From Kitasatospora gansuensis (GTDB lineage: Bacteria; Actinomycetota; Actinomycetes; Streptomycetales; Streptomycetaceae): a stretch of 64,000 bases of DNA. Positions 47,090-56,300 of this stretch are shown here, in pieces. The position numbers and the translations under genes are program-made. The DNA lies in contig NZ_JACHJR010000001.1 in the NCBI RefSeq assembly GCF_014203705.1, positions 1,736,001 through 1,800,000 on the forward strand, given 5' to 3'. Under the pieces are notes generated by a model. The model was not told where the DNA came from. It saw only the letters and a program-made list of their open reading frames with translations, and did not search any database. How positions within the stretch are numbered: the stretch's first letter is position 1; every line of letters starts with the position of its first letter.

Positions 47090-47290
47090 ATGCTGCTTTC
47101 CAAGAGGACAAAGATGGCCATCCAGGGCATCCTGCTCGCCGCGGTCGTGGCGGCGCTGCCCACCTTCTCTTCCTCGGCGAATGGACACCACGGAATGATC
47201 ACACTCTCCGACGGCGGTGCCACTCCCGCTCCGACCGCGTCGCCCAGCGCCACCCCCCGCCCCGGCCAGGACGACGACGGCTGGCCGTAA
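47090..47290 (+). CDS. Tiny exported or membrane-anchored protein (66 aa)
   Basis: Unknown. It starts MLLSKRTKMAIQGILLAAVV: a basic N-terminus plus hydrophobic core, so a signal peptide or anchor ending near TFSSSANG. The rest is short and Pro/Ser/Thr-rich (GGATPAPTASPSATPRPGQD), ending acidic. ATG 47090 follows GGGGGATGAA; an in-frame ATG at 47078 has no site. It is divergent from the HTH regulator. It could be a secreted signal peptide precursor or a small wall protein; neither is shown. Confidence 0.6.
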   Translation: MLLSKRTKMAIQGILLAAVVAALPTFSSSANGHHGMITLSDGGATPAPTASPSATPRPGQDDDGWP

Positions 47291-47541
47291 CCCGCCGCCC
47301 ATCCGACACCGCGGTTCCGCGCGGAAGCGGTGAGTGGACGGCCCCGGGGGCGGTGGCCGACCGCGCACATCCGCACCACCTGCCCGGGTCTGGCGCGCGA
47401 GCGCCGGCCCGGGCACTGCGCTGTCCGGGGCCGGTCGCACAGCAGGGGTCCGCAGGGGGGCCGCTAGGGGGCGCGTTCGATTACCGGTGTCCCTAACGTC
47501 GAGCTCGGCCGCTGTCCGGCCGCAGACGAGGGAGGTCTCGG

Positions 47542-48048
47542 ATGACCACCGTGGCGACCGCCACCGCACCGACCGAAGCAGCACCGACCACGTTCCGGGA
47601 GGCGCTGGCCGCCTTCCCCAGCGGGGTCACCGTCGTGACCACCACGGACCGGCAGGGGCGGTGGTGGGGCTTCACGGCGAGCTCGTTCTGCTCGCTGTCG
47701 GCCGACCCGGCGCTGGTGCTGGTCTGCCTCGCCGACAACGCCCAGTGCCACCCCGCGTTCCTGGCGGCGGAGTCCTGGGTGATCCACGTGCTGGCACCGG
47801 AGCACGCCGAACTCGCGATGCGGTTCGCGACCCGCGGCGTGGACAAGTTCTCGAACAGCGATTTCCGGCCGAACGAGAAGGGGCAGCCGGTACTTGATTC
47901 GGCCGCGGTGACGCTGGAGTGCGACGCGTACGCCCGCCACCCCGGCGGCGATCACACCATCCTGGTCGGCCGGGTGCGCGAGGTGCGCATGCGCAAAACA
48001 ATCCCAGCGGTCTATTTCCGCAGGGGCTTCCACACCCTGCCGGAGTGA
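47542..48048 (+). CDS. Flavin reductase family protein (168 aa)
   Basis: FMN-binding NAD(P)H:flavin reductase fold (HpaC/ActVB type). FREALAAFPSGVTVVTTTD, WWGFTASSFCSLSADPALVL and ECDAYARHPGGDHTILVGRV are characteristic. It stands just upstream of mftA with a 124-base gap and the same direction, so it may be the first gene of the mycofactocin unit or separate. It could reduce flavin for a monooxygenase, for example the orphan oxygenase at 8111-9295, or feed a step in mycofactocin chemistry. Confidence 0.88.
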   Translation: MTTVATATAPTEAAPTTFREALAAFPSGVTVVTTTDRQGRWWGFTASSFCSLSADPALVLVCLADNAQCHPAFLAAESWVIHVLAPEHAELAMRFATRGVDKFSNSDFRPNEKGQPVLDSAAVTLECDAYARHPGGDHTILVGRVREVRMRKTIPAVYFRRGFHTLPE

Positions 48049-48172
48049 CCACCGGGAGCACCCGGAGCGCACCCCTAAGCCCCCGGACAGGGGTGCCGGC
48101 CGGACCGCACCCGCGATTAGCGTGAACATCAGGGCCGGGATGTCCGGGCCCGCTCATGCGAAGGAGAAGACC

Positions 48173-48283
48173 ATGGCGGAATTCCTGCCGGAAGACTCCG
48201 GAGACGAAGACTTCGACATCACCCCGGAGGAGGATTTCCTGGTCGAGGAGATCTCCATCGACGGTATGTGCGGCGTCTACTGA
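48173..48283 (+). CDS. mftA: Mycofactocin precursor peptide MftA (36 aa)
   Basis: Ribosomal precursor of the redox cofactor mycofactocin. The C-terminus reads EEISIDGMCGVY, the highly conserved end of MftA; the last Val-Tyr becomes the cofactor core after radical SAM decarboxylation and cross-linking. The leader is strongly acidic. AAGGAGAAG precedes the ATG. mftB starts 12 bases after the stop. The identity rests on the exact C-terminal signature plus the mftB, mftC and mftF neighbours. Confidence 0.96.
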   Translation: MAEFLPEDSGDEDFDITPEEDFLVEEISIDGMCGVY

Positions 48284-48294
48284 TTCGAGGCACA

Positions 48295-48567
48295 GTGTCG
48301 TCATTCGATCCGGACCTTCCGTACCGCTGCGCACCGAGTGTCTCGCTGCGACCCGAGCCTTTCGGGGCTCTCGCCTACGACTTCTCGACCCGTCGGCTGT
48401 CCTTTCTCAAGTCTCTTGAGTTGGTCAAGACAGTTCGTGCGCTGATCTCCAATCCGGACGTCCACGGCGCACTGGAAGAGGCGGGTGTGCCGGCCGAGGA
48501 GCGGCGGGCCTATCTCACGGCTCTCGCCGGGCTGGCCGAAGCCGGAACGATCCAGCCGCGCCGATAG
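48295..48567 (+). CDS. mftB: Mycofactocin peptide chaperone MftB (90 aa)
   Basis: RiPP recognition element that binds the MftA leader and presents it to MftC. YRCAPSVSLRPEPFGALAYD, then FSTRRLSFLKSLELVKTVRA match the MftB family from start to end. The GTG at 48295 has GAGG upstream; a GTG at 48268 inside mftA is in frame but would extend past the family N-terminus. It lies between mftA and mftC. Confidence 0.93.
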   Translation: MSSFDPDLPYRCAPSVSLRPEPFGALAYDFSTRRLSFLKSLELVKTVRALISNPDVHGALEEAGVPAEERRAYLTALAGLAEAGTIQPRR

Positions 48568-48594
48568 ATCACCCACTCACCAGGGAGTACCCGG

Positions 48595-49791
48595 ATGAAG
48601 CTCGTCGACCGGTTCCAGCACGGGCTGGACGCCCCCATCTGCCTCACCTGGGAGCTCACCTACGCCTGCAACCTCGCCTGCGTGCACTGCCTCTCCTCCT
48701 CCGGCCGACGCGACCCCCGGGAGCTGAGCACCGCCGAGTGCCGGTCCGTACTGGACGAATTGCAGCGCATGCAGGTGTTCTACGTGAACATCGGCGGTGG
48801 CGAGCCGACCGTTCGGCCGGACTTCTGGGAGCTGGTGGACTATGCCACCGATCGTCAAGTCGGGGTCAAGTTCTCCACCAATGGCATCAAGATCACTCCG
48901 GATCGGGCCAGGTGGCTCGCCAACAGTGACTATGTGGACGTACAGATCTCGATCGACGGTGCCACGGCGGACATCAACGACGCGGTGCGCGGCCCCGGCT
49001 CGTACCGGACCGCGGTCACCGCGATGGAGAACCTCGCCGAAGCGGGCTTCCGGGACTTCAAACTGAGCGTGGTGATGACCCGTCAGAATTGTGACCAACT
49101 GGACGACTTCGCCGAAATCGCGGAGCGCTACGGCGCGCAGCTGCGGCTCACCCGGCTCCGCCCGGCCGGTCGCGGCGCCGAGGTCTGGAACGAGCTGCAC
49201 CCCACCGCCGAGCAGCAGCGCACCCTCTACCACTGGCTGGTGGCCAACGGCGAGCGGGTGCTCACCGGGGACTCGTTCTTCCACCTCAACGCCCTGGGCT
49301 CGACCCCGCTGCCGGGCCTCAACCTGTGCGGGGCGGGCCGGGTGGTCTGCCTGATCGACCCGGTCGGCGACGTCTACGCCTGCCCGTTCGCGATCCACGA
49401 CCAGTTCCTGGCCGGGAACGTACGTTCCCCCGGCGGCTTCGCCGAGGTCTGGCGCAACGCGCCGCTCTTCGCCGAGCTGCGCGGCCCGCAGAGCGCCGGG
49501 GCCTGCGGCTCCTGCTCCGCCTTCGACTCCTGCCGGGGCGGCTGCATGGCCGCGAAATTCTTCACCGGCCTGCCGATGGACGCGCCGGACCCGGAGTGCG
49601 TCAAGGGCCACGGCGAGACCGCGCTGGCGGCGCTCGGCCCCGGCAGCGTGCCCAAGCCGAGCGGCGACCACTCGCGCCGGGGCCGCGGTCCGGTGCCGGT
49701 GCAGATCGGCTGGGCTCCCCCGGCCGCCGGTCTGCCCGACCGGGCCTGCGACACCAGCCCACTGGCCGGCCTCGCCGCCACCGGTCGGTAG
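48595..49791 (+). CDS. mftC: Mycofactocin radical SAM maturase MftC (398 aa)
   Basis: Radical SAM/SPASM enzyme that oxidatively decarboxylates the C-terminal Tyr of MftA and forms the Val-Tyr ring. The SAM cluster is CNLACVHC (Cys25, 29, 32), and the GGEP motif is NIGGGEPTVR. The auxiliary clusters use CGAGRVVCLIDPVGDVYACP and CGSCSAFDSCRGGC. Length is normal apart from a Pro/Arg-rich tail. The next gene begins two bases after the stop. Confidence 0.96.
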   Translation: MKLVDRFQHGLDAPICLTWELTYACNLACVHCLSSSGRRDPRELSTAECRSVLDELQRMQVFYVNIGGGEPTVRPDFWELVDYATDRQVGVKFSTNGIKITPDRARWLANSDYVDVQISIDGATADINDAVRGPGSYRTAVTAMENLAEAGFRDFKLSVVMTRQNCDQLDDFAEIAERYGAQLRLTRLRPAGRGAEVWNELHPTAEQQRTLYHWLVANGERVLTGDSFFHLNALGSTPLPGLNLCGAGRVVCLIDPVGDVYACPFAIHDQFLAGNVRSPGGFAEVWRNAPLFAELRGPQSAGACGSCSAFDSCRGGCMAAKFFTGLPMDAPDPECVKGHGETALAALGPGSVPKPSGDHSRRGRGPVPVQIGWAPPAAGLPDRACDTSPLAGLAATGR

Positions 49792-49793
49792 CC

Positions 49794-51743
49794 ATGCTGC
49801 TCACCGACCCGATCACGCTGGCCGGCCGGACCGCGCCCAGCCGGGTGCTGTTCGGCCCGCACGAGACCAACCTCGGCCACCGCCGGGCGCTCTCCGACCG
49901 CCATGTCGCCTACTACCGGCGCCGGGCGGCCGGTGGCGCCGGACTGATCGTCACCGAGACCGCGAGCGTGGCCGCCGACGACTGGCCGTACGAGCGCGCC
50001 CCGCTGGCCGCCGACTGCCCGGACGGCTGGCGGGCGGTGGCCGCGGCCTGCCGCCCGTACGGGACGCTGGTGCTGGCCGGGCTCGGGCACGCGGGCGGGC
50101 AGGGCTCCTCGGCGTACTCGCAGGGCGTGCTGCGGGCCCCCTCCCGGGTGGCCGACGTGGTCAGCCGGGAGCTGCCCGCCGAGCTAGAGGACACCGAACT
50201 CGGGCCGCTGGTCGAGGACTTCGCGGCCGCGGCCCGGCTGGCGGCGGGCGCCGGTCTGGACGGGGTGGAGATCGACGCCGGGCAGCACAGCCTGCTGCGG
50301 CAGTTCCTCTCCGGTCTGACCAACCTGCGCTCCGACGCCCACGGCACCGACCGGGCCCGGCTGCTGCGCGAGGTGCTGACCGCGACCAGGGCCGCGATCG
50401 GGCCCGGCCTGGTGCTGGGCCTGCGGCTGTGCTGCGACGAACTCGCCCCCTGGGCCGGGATCACCCCCGAGCGGGGGGCCGAACTGGCGGCCGAATTCGC
50501 GCCCTTGACGGACTACCTGGTGGTGGTCCGGGGCTCGGCGATGAACCTCTCCGCCACCCGGCCGGACGGCCACACCCCGCCCGGCTTCAACCTCGATCTC
50601 TGCCGCACCGTCAGAACGGCCGTGGCGGGCGCCGCACCGGTCGCCCTGCAGGGCTCGGTGGTCGAGGTCGGCCAGGCCCAGTGGGCGCTGGACGACGGGG
50701 TCGCCGACCTGGTCGAGATGACCAGGGCGCAGATCGCCGAACCCGAACTGGTCGCGCTGCTGCGGGCCGGGCACCCGGAGCGGATCCGGCCCTGCGTGCT
50801 GTGCAACCAGCGCTGCCGGGTCCGGGACAACCGGAACCCGATCGTCAGCTGCGTCGGCGAACCGGCCAGTGGCCACGAGACCGAGGACCAGCCGGTGCCG
50901 GGCCGGGACGCCCAACCCCTCGACGTGCTGGTGGTCGGCGGCGGCCCGGCCGGTCTGGAGGCCGCCCGGGTGCTCGCGCTGCGCGGCCACACGGTGGAAC
51001 TCGCCGAAGGGTCGGCGCAGTCGGGCGGCTCGCTGCGGACGGCCGCCGCGCTGCCCGGCCGGGAGCGGCTCGCCCTGCTGGCCGACTGGCTGGCGGCCGA
51101 GACCGACCGGCTCGGCGTGACCGTACGGACCGGCACCCGGCTCACCGCGGCGCAGCTCGACGCGGCCGCGGCGGACGGCCGGAGCGTCCTGCTGGCCACC
51201 GGCTCGGTACCGGGACCGCACGGCTTCGACCGGCTGGGCGGCACCGTGGTCCGCCCGGCCGAGCTGGCCGCCGACCCGACCGCGCGGTCCCTGCCGCCGG
51301 GTCCGGTGCTGGTCTTCGACCCGATCGGCGACGCCGTCGGGGTCGCGGTCGCCGAGCTGCTCGCGGCGGCCGGACGACCCACCGCGATCGTGACGCAGGA
51401 TCAGGTGGTCGGCACCCAGCTGGCCCTGACCGGCGACCTGGCGGCCGCCAACACCCGGCTCCAGCAGGCCGGGGTGACCCTGTACAAGCGCCGGACCGTG
51501 CTCGAACTGCACGACGGGTACGCCCTGTTGGAGGACGTGGTGACCGGGCACAAGCAGCGGGCCGAGTGCGCGGTGCTGATCGACTGCGGCCACCGGCTGC
51601 CGGAGCGGTCGCTGCGCGAGGCACACCCCGAACTGCCCGTGGCCGGGGACTGCGTGGCCCCGCGCACGGTCTACCAGGCCGTCCTCGAGGGCCGCCGGGC
51701 CGCACTCCGGCTGGCCGCCGGCACCGAGGGGGCCCACCGATGA
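49794..51743 (+). CDS. Mycofactocin-linked OYE/FadH-type oxidoreductase 1 (649 aa)
   Basis: Flavoprotein of the 2,4-dienoyl-CoA reductase/old yellow enzyme class. It has an FMN TIM barrel (1-~350), a 4Fe-4S site CVLCNQRC plus a fourth Cys in IVSCVG, then an FAD/NAD domain (LVVGGGPAGLEAARVLALRG). The barrel site LGHAGGQ and the stretch AGQHSLLRQFLS differ from the usual HGAHGYL-QFLSP, so substrate handling may be altered. Oxidoreductases of this class are known companions of mycofactocin loci. The TGA overlaps the next ATG. It may reduce enone-type substrates or relay electrons; the exact role is not established. Confidence 0.88.
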   Translation: MLLTDPITLAGRTAPSRVLFGPHETNLGHRRALSDRHVAYYRRRAAGGAGLIVTETASVAADDWPYERAPLAADCPDGWRAVAAACRPYGTLVLAGLGHAGGQGSSAYSQGVLRAPSRVADVVSRELPAELEDTELGPLVEDFAAAARLAAGAGLDGVEIDAGQHSLLRQFLSGLTNLRSDAHGTDRARLLREVLTATRAAIGPGLVLGLRLCCDELAPWAGITPERGAELAAEFAPLTDYLVVVRGSAMNLSATRPDGHTPPGFNLDLCRTVRTAVAGAAPVALQGSVVEVGQAQWALDDGVADLVEMTRAQIAEPELVALLRAGHPERIRPCVLCNQRCRVRDNRNPIVSCVGEPASGHETEDQPVPGRDAQPLDVLVVGGGPAGLEAARVLALRGHTVELAEGSAQSGGSLRTAAALPGRERLALLADWLAAETDRLGVTVRTGTRLTAAQLDAAAADGRSVLLATGSVPGPHGFDRLGGTVVRPAELAADPTARSLPPGPVLVFDPIGDAVGVAVAELLAAAGRPTAIVTQDQVVGTQLALTGDLAAANTRLQQAGVTLYKRRTVLELHDGYALLEDVVTGHKQRAECAVLIDCGHRLPERSLREAHPELPVAGDCVAPRTVYQAVLEGRRAALRLAAGTEGAHR

Positions 51744-53698
51744 CCGCCTACCGCCATCTCTTCACCCCACTGCGGGTCGGCCCGCTGACCCTGGCCAACC
51801 GGGTGGTGTTCTCGGCCCACCTGACCAACTACGCCGAGGACGGCCTGCCGAGCGAGCAGCACGCGGCGTACTACGCGGCCCGGGCGGCCGGCGGCGCCGG
51901 GATGATCATCACCGAGGAGCACTCCACCCACCCCACCGACTGGCCGTACGAGAAGCTGATCCACGGCTTCCACGCGGAGGCGATCGAGGGCTACCGCCGG
52001 ATCACCGAGGCGGTGCACGCGCACGGCGTGCCGATCCTGGCCCAGCTCAACCACAACGGCGGCCAGGCCTCCTCGATGTACTCCCGGCTGCCGGTATGGG
52101 CGCCGAGCGCCGTGCCCGACCCGCTGTTCCGCGAGGTGCCGAAGGCGATCGACGCCGCCGAGATCGCCGAAGTGGTCGCCGGGTACGCCACGGTGGCCGC
52201 GAACTGCGTGGCGGGCGGCTTCGACGGGGTCGAGCTGCAGTGCTCGCACTCCTCGATCGTGCGCGGCTTCCTCTCCCCCGCGACCAACCTGCGCACCGAC
52301 GGGTACGGCGGCCCGCTGACCCACCGGGCCCGGCTGCTCCTTGAGTTGGTGGCGGCCGTCCGGGCGGCGATCGGTCCGGACCGGGCGCTCGGGGTCCGGC
52401 TCTGCGGCGACGAGCTGATCAAGGGCGGCATCACCCTGGACGAGGCGGTCGAGGTGGCCCGGATGGTGGAGGCAACCGGACAGGTCGACTACATCAACAC
52501 CTCGATCGGGGTGGCCACTTCGACGCTGTACCTGATCGAGGCCTCGATGGCGGTGCCGGCCGGGTACGCGCTGTTCATCTCCAACGCGATCCGCCGCGCG
52601 GTCAGCCTGCCGGTGATCGGGGTGGGTCGGATCAAGGACCCGGCGCAGGCCGAACGGGCGCTGGCCGAGGGCCACTGTGACCTGGTCGGCGTGGTCCGGG
52701 GCCAGATCGCCGACCCCGACTTCCTCGCCAAGGCCCGGGCCGGTCACGCCTCCGACATCCGCAGCTGCCTGTCCTGCAACCAGGAGTGCGTCGGGCGGAT
52801 GGGGCTGAACCGCTGGCTCGGCTGCATCGAGAACCCCCGGGCCGGCCGAGAGGCGGTGCCGCTGCCGATGCCCGGCCGCCGCGGCCGCCGGGTCCTGGTG
52901 GTCGGCGGCGGACCGGCCGGTCTGCAGGCGGCCGCCAGCGCGGCCCGGCGCGGCCACCGGGTCACCCTGTACGAGCGCGGTCCGGCCACCGGCGGGCAGG
53001 TGGCGGAGGCCGCGACCGTCCCGGTCCGGGCCGAATTCCTGGATGTGGTACGCAACTTGGCGGCCGAGTGCCGTCGGCTGGACGTGGAGATCAGGACCGG
53101 CCAGGAGGCCACCGTGGCCTCGCTGGCCGCCGAGCAGCCGAACGTGGTGGTGCTGGCCACCGGCGCCCGGCCCCAACCGCCGCACTGGGCGGCCGGGTTG
53201 GCCCGGGTGGTGGACGTCCGCGACGTGCTGACCGGCCGGGCCGCCCCTGCGGGCGAGGTGCTGGTGGTCGACGAGCTCGGCTTCCATCAGGCCACCTCGG
53301 TCGCCGAGTTGCTCGCCGACCGGGGCTGCCGGGTGCGGATCTCGACCCCCGGCATGGTGGTCGGCCAGGACCTCGGCGTCACCCTCGACCTGGAGACCTT
53401 CACCGTCCGGGCCGAGGCCAAGGGCATCCGGCAGACCACCGACGAGGTGGTGCTGTCGGCCGGGACCGCGCCGGACGGCGAGCGGGTCGAGCTGCAGATC
53501 CTCACCCACACCACCGGGGCGATGGCCACCGCGCAGGTGGACTGGGTGGTCTGCGTGGTGCACCAGGCCCCGCAGGACGAGCTCTGGCAGGCCCTGCGGG
53601 ACGCGCCGTTCGAGGTCCACCGGATCGGCGACTGCCTGGCCCCGCGCCGCGCGCACGCCGCCGTGATCGAGGGACACCGAGTGGGGAGCGCGCTGTGA
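51740..53698 (+). CDS. Mycofactocin-linked OYE/FadH-type oxidoreductase 2 (652 aa)
   Basis: Paralogue of the preceding gene with the same plan: FMN barrel (LNHNGGQASS, CSHSSIVRGFLSP), 4Fe-4S site CLSCNQEC plus Cys in LGCIENP, then FAD domain (VVGGGPAGLQAAASAARRGH). The barrel is closer to the classical OYE pattern than in copy 1. ATGA overlap upstream and GTGA overlap downstream place it in one translational chain with ETF-alpha, hinting that electrons pass between them. Confidence 0.88.
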   Translation: MTAYRHLFTPLRVGPLTLANRVVFSAHLTNYAEDGLPSEQHAAYYAARAAGGAGMIITEEHSTHPTDWPYEKLIHGFHAEAIEGYRRITEAVHAHGVPILAQLNHNGGQASSMYSRLPVWAPSAVPDPLFREVPKAIDAAEIAEVVAGYATVAANCVAGGFDGVELQCSHSSIVRGFLSPATNLRTDGYGGPLTHRARLLLELVAAVRAAIGPDRALGVRLCGDELIKGGITLDEAVEVARMVEATGQVDYINTSIGVATSTLYLIEASMAVPAGYALFISNAIRRAVSLPVIGVGRIKDPAQAERALAEGHCDLVGVVRGQIADPDFLAKARAGHASDIRSCLSCNQECVGRMGLNRWLGCIENPRAGREAVPLPMPGRRGRRVLVVGGGPAGLQAAASAARRGHRVTLYERGPATGGQVAEAATVPVRAEFLDVVRNLAAECRRLDVEIRTGQEATVASLAAEQPNVVVLATGARPQPPHWAAGLARVVDVRDVLTGRAAPAGEVLVVDELGFHQATSVAELLADRGCRVRISTPGMVVGQDLGVTLDLETFTVRAEAKGIRQTTDEVVLSAGTAPDGERVELQILTHTTGAMATAQVDWVVCVVHQAPQDELWQALRDAPFEVHRIGDCLAPRRAHAAVIEGHRVGSAL

Positions 53699-54633
53699 AC
53701 GGCACCGAACCGATCGCCGTCCTGGTGGTCCGCGACGGCGTCCTGCCGCCCGGGGCGGACGAGACGGTCGCCGAAGCGGGCGGCCTGGCCCTGCTGGCCG
53801 GGGACGACACCAAGGCGGCCGCCGGCCTGCTGACCACGGCCACCCGGGTCTGGACGGCGGAGACCGGCACCCGGCCGCCCGGCCCGCTGGCCGCCGCACT
53901 GGCCCCGCTGCTGACCGACCGTCACCTGGTCCTGCTGCCCGCCTCGCCGGACGGCCGCGACCTGGCCCCCCGGCTGGCCGCCGCGCTGGACCGGCCGCTG
54001 CTGGCGGGCGCCCTCGCGGTGCACCGCACCGGCGCCGAGCTGATCGACGCGGACGGCCTGACCCTGGTCGACGCCACCGTGAGCGGACCGTTCGTCGCCA
54101 CCCTGGAGCCCGGTCTGCGCGGCACCCTGGCGCTGCCGGACGCCCCCGAGATCACCGAACTCCCGCCACCCAACGTCCCCGTGCGACCGGACGCCGAGCA
54201 GTCGGCGCTGCTCACCGCGCCACCGGGTCAGGAGCAGCTGGACCAGGCCGCCCGGATCGTGGCGGCGGGCGCGGGCCTGGGCACCGGCGAGCTGACCGGC
54301 CCCGCCGCGATCACCCTGCTGGAGACGGTCGGCGCCGCGCTCGGGGCCGCCGTCGGCGCCACCCGGGTGGTCACCGACGCGGGCTGGACCGGCGAGGAGC
54401 GCCAGATCGGCACCACCGGCGTGGTGGTCGCCCCCGAGCTCTACCTGGCCTTCGGCATCTCCGGCGCCGCCCAGCACGTCGGCGGCCTCGGCCGCCCCGC
54501 CCACCTGGTCAGCGTGAACACCGACCCGTACTGCCCGATGACCGCGCTGGCCGACCTCGCGGTCGTCGCCGACGCCCCGTCCGTGCTGGCCGAACTGGCC
54601 CGTCGGCTGACCCCGGAGGCCCCCCGTGACTGA
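53695..54633 (+). CDS. Electron transfer flavoprotein alpha subunit, FixB-like (312 aa)
   Basis: ETF-alpha. The C-terminal FAD domain is clear: QIGTTGVVVAPELYLAFGIS, GAAQHVGGLG and SVNTDPYCPMTALADLAVVA. The N-terminal half is more divergent than in housekeeping ETF. GTG start inside the OYE-2 stop. Together with the beta subunit at 56301, FixC and FixX it forms a fixABCX-like set. It should carry electrons from flavin dehydrogenases to FixC. Confidence 0.9.
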   Translation: MNGTEPIAVLVVRDGVLPPGADETVAEAGGLALLAGDDTKAAAGLLTTATRVWTAETGTRPPGPLAAALAPLLTDRHLVLLPASPDGRDLAPRLAAALDRPLLAGALAVHRTGAELIDADGLTLVDATVSGPFVATLEPGLRGTLALPDAPEITELPPPNVPVRPDAEQSALLTAPPGQEQLDQAARIVAAGAGLGTGELTGPAAITLLETVGAALGAAVGATRVVTDAGWTGEERQIGTTGVVVAPELYLAFGISGAAQHVGGLGRPAHLVSVNTDPYCPMTALADLAVVADAPSVLAELARRLTPEAPRD

Positions 54634-55990
54634 CACCTATGCGGGCCCCTCCTCGGCCTCGGTGCTGCTGCAACAGCCCCCGGGGAAGCCCGACTTCGAC
54701 GTGCTGGTGGTCGGCGCGGGACCGGCCGGATCGGCCGCCGCGCTGGCCGCCGCCCGGGCCGGCTGCTCGGTGGCGCTGCTGGAGCGCGGCCCGTTCCCCG
54801 GCTCGAAGAACGTCTACGGCGGGGTGGTCTACGGCCGGGTGCTGGACGAGCTGGTGCCGCAGTGGTGGGAGGAGATGCCGGTCGAGCGCTGGGTGACCCG
54901 CCGCTCGACCATGGTCATGACGGCCGATCAGGCCCTCACCGTGGACTTCCGCAGCCAGCGCTGGGGCACCGCCCCGTACAACGGCGCCACCGCGCACCGC
55001 GCCGACCTGGACGGCTGGCTGGCCGGCCACGCCGTCGCGGCCGGGGCGGTGCTGGTGCCCGCCACGGTGGCCACCGGCCTGCTGCGGACCACGGCGGGCA
55101 CCGTGGTCGGCGTCCGCACCGACCGGCCGGACGGCGACCTGACCGCCCGGGTGGTGATCGCCTGCGACGGCGTCAACTCCTTCCTGGCCAAGGAGGCCGG
55201 GCTGCACCCCAAGCAGGACACCGCCCGCCACCTCACCCTCGGGGTGAAGGAGACGCTGGCCCTGCCGCGCGAGGTGATCGAGCAGCGCTTCGGGCTGACC
55301 GGCCGGGACGGCCAGGACATCGAGATCCTCGGCTGCACCCGGGGCATCCCGGGCGGCGGCTTCCTCTACACCAACCTGGAGTCGGTCAGCCTCGGCGTGG
55401 TGGTCGGGCTGCCCGGCCTGGCCACCGCCAAGGTCCGCCCCGAGGAGCTGCTCGCCGATCTCAAGGCCCACCCGGCGATCGCCCCGCTGGTGCGCGGCGG
55501 CCGCCAGGTCGAGTACGCGGCGCACCTGATCCCCGAGGGCGGCTACGACCACCTGCCCGAACTGGCCGGTGACGGACTGCTGGTGGCCGGGGACGCCGCC
55601 GGGATGTGCCTGGCCGCCGGGATCTGGCTGGAGGGCGTGAACTTCGCGATCGGCGCCGGGATGTACGCCGGCCGCGCGGCGGTCGCCGCGATCGGCGCCG
55701 GGGACACCTCGCAGGCCGGGCTCGCGGGCTACCGGCGGGCGCTGGAGAAGTCGTTCGTGCTGGCCGACCACCGCAAGCTGCGCAAGGTGCCCGGGCTGGT
55801 GCTCTCCGAGCGGATGCAGCGGCAGTACCCCGGACTGATCTGCGACCTCGCCGAGGGGCTGTTCGAGGTGGACAACCCCCGCCCGAAGCCGGGTCTCCGG
55901 CGCCTGCTGCGCACGGCGGTCCGCCGGCACGGCGTCAGCCCGCGTCGGCTACTGGCCGACGCGATCACCGGAATGAGGGCGTTCGGATGA
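54626..55990 (+). CDS. fixC: FixC-type ETF:quinone oxidoreductase (454 aa)
   Basis: FAD protein of the FixC/ETF-QO family. The dinucleotide loop is VLVVGAGPAGSAAALAAARA, the substrate-side motif is KNVYGGVVYGRVLDEL, and GDAAGMCLAAGIWLEGVNFA is the C-terminal FAD motif. It passes electrons from ETF to quinone with help from FixX. The GTG at 54626 overlaps ETF-alpha by eight bases and the stop overlaps fixX by ATGA. The same family serves nitrogen-fixation and carnitine systems, but the setting here is mycofactocin. Confidence 0.92.
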   Translation: MTDTYAGPSSASVLLQQPPGKPDFDVLVVGAGPAGSAAALAAARAGCSVALLERGPFPGSKNVYGGVVYGRVLDELVPQWWEEMPVERWVTRRSTMVMTADQALTVDFRSQRWGTAPYNGATAHRADLDGWLAGHAVAAGAVLVPATVATGLLRTTAGTVVGVRTDRPDGDLTARVVIACDGVNSFLAKEAGLHPKQDTARHLTLGVKETLALPREVIEQRFGLTGRDGQDIEILGCTRGIPGGGFLYTNLESVSLGVVVGLPGLATAKVRPEELLADLKAHPAIAPLVRGGRQVEYAAHLIPEGGYDHLPELAGDGLLVAGDAAGMCLAAGIWLEGVNFAIGAGMYAGRAAVAAIGAGDTSQAGLAGYRRALEKSFVLADHRKLRKVPGLVLSERMQRQYPGLICDLAEGLFEVDNPRPKPGLRRLLRTAVRRHGVSPRRLLADAITGMRAFG

Positions 55991-56295
55991 CCGGTCAGCC
56001 TGGCGAGGACTACCGCGAGATCTCCTTCGACGACCGGATGGACGGCACCGAGTTCCGGGTGTCCGAGCGGGCCCACATCACCGTCGACACCGAGGTGTGC
56101 GACTCCTGCACCGTCCGGTCCTGCCTGCACGTCTGCCCGGCCAAGCTGTTCGTGCCCAGGGCCGACGGCGGGATCCTCTTCAACTTCGAGCAGTGCTTCG
56201 AGTGCGGCGCCTGCTACCAGGTCTGCGACGCCGAGGGCGCGATCACCTGGACCTACCCGGACGGCGGCCTCGGCGTCGTGTTCCGAAAGGGCTGA
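55987..56295 (+). CDS. fixX: FixX-type ferredoxin-like protein (102 aa)
   Basis: Small iron-sulfur partner of FixC. Eight Cys occur in two groups: CDSCTVRSCLHVCP and CFECGACYQVCD. The second is a standard 4Fe-4S pattern and the first a spaced variant, so one or two clusters are possible. It overlaps fixC by four bases; ETF-beta starts five bases after its stop. Confidence 0.9.
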   Translation: MTGQPGEDYREISFDDRMDGTEFRVSERAHITVDTEVCDSCTVRSCLHVCPAKLFVPRADGGILFNFEQCFECGACYQVCDAEGAITWTYPDGGLGVVFRKG

Positions 56296-56300
56296 CCGAC

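Noticed and set aside
49794..53698. The two OYE genes as the missing MftD
   Set aside because: Both have the FadH-type barrel, 4Fe-4S and FAD domain plan of about 650 aa, whereas MftD is a single-domain FMN alpha-hydroxyacid-oxidase-like protein of about 390 aa. They may substitute for it but are not MftD.
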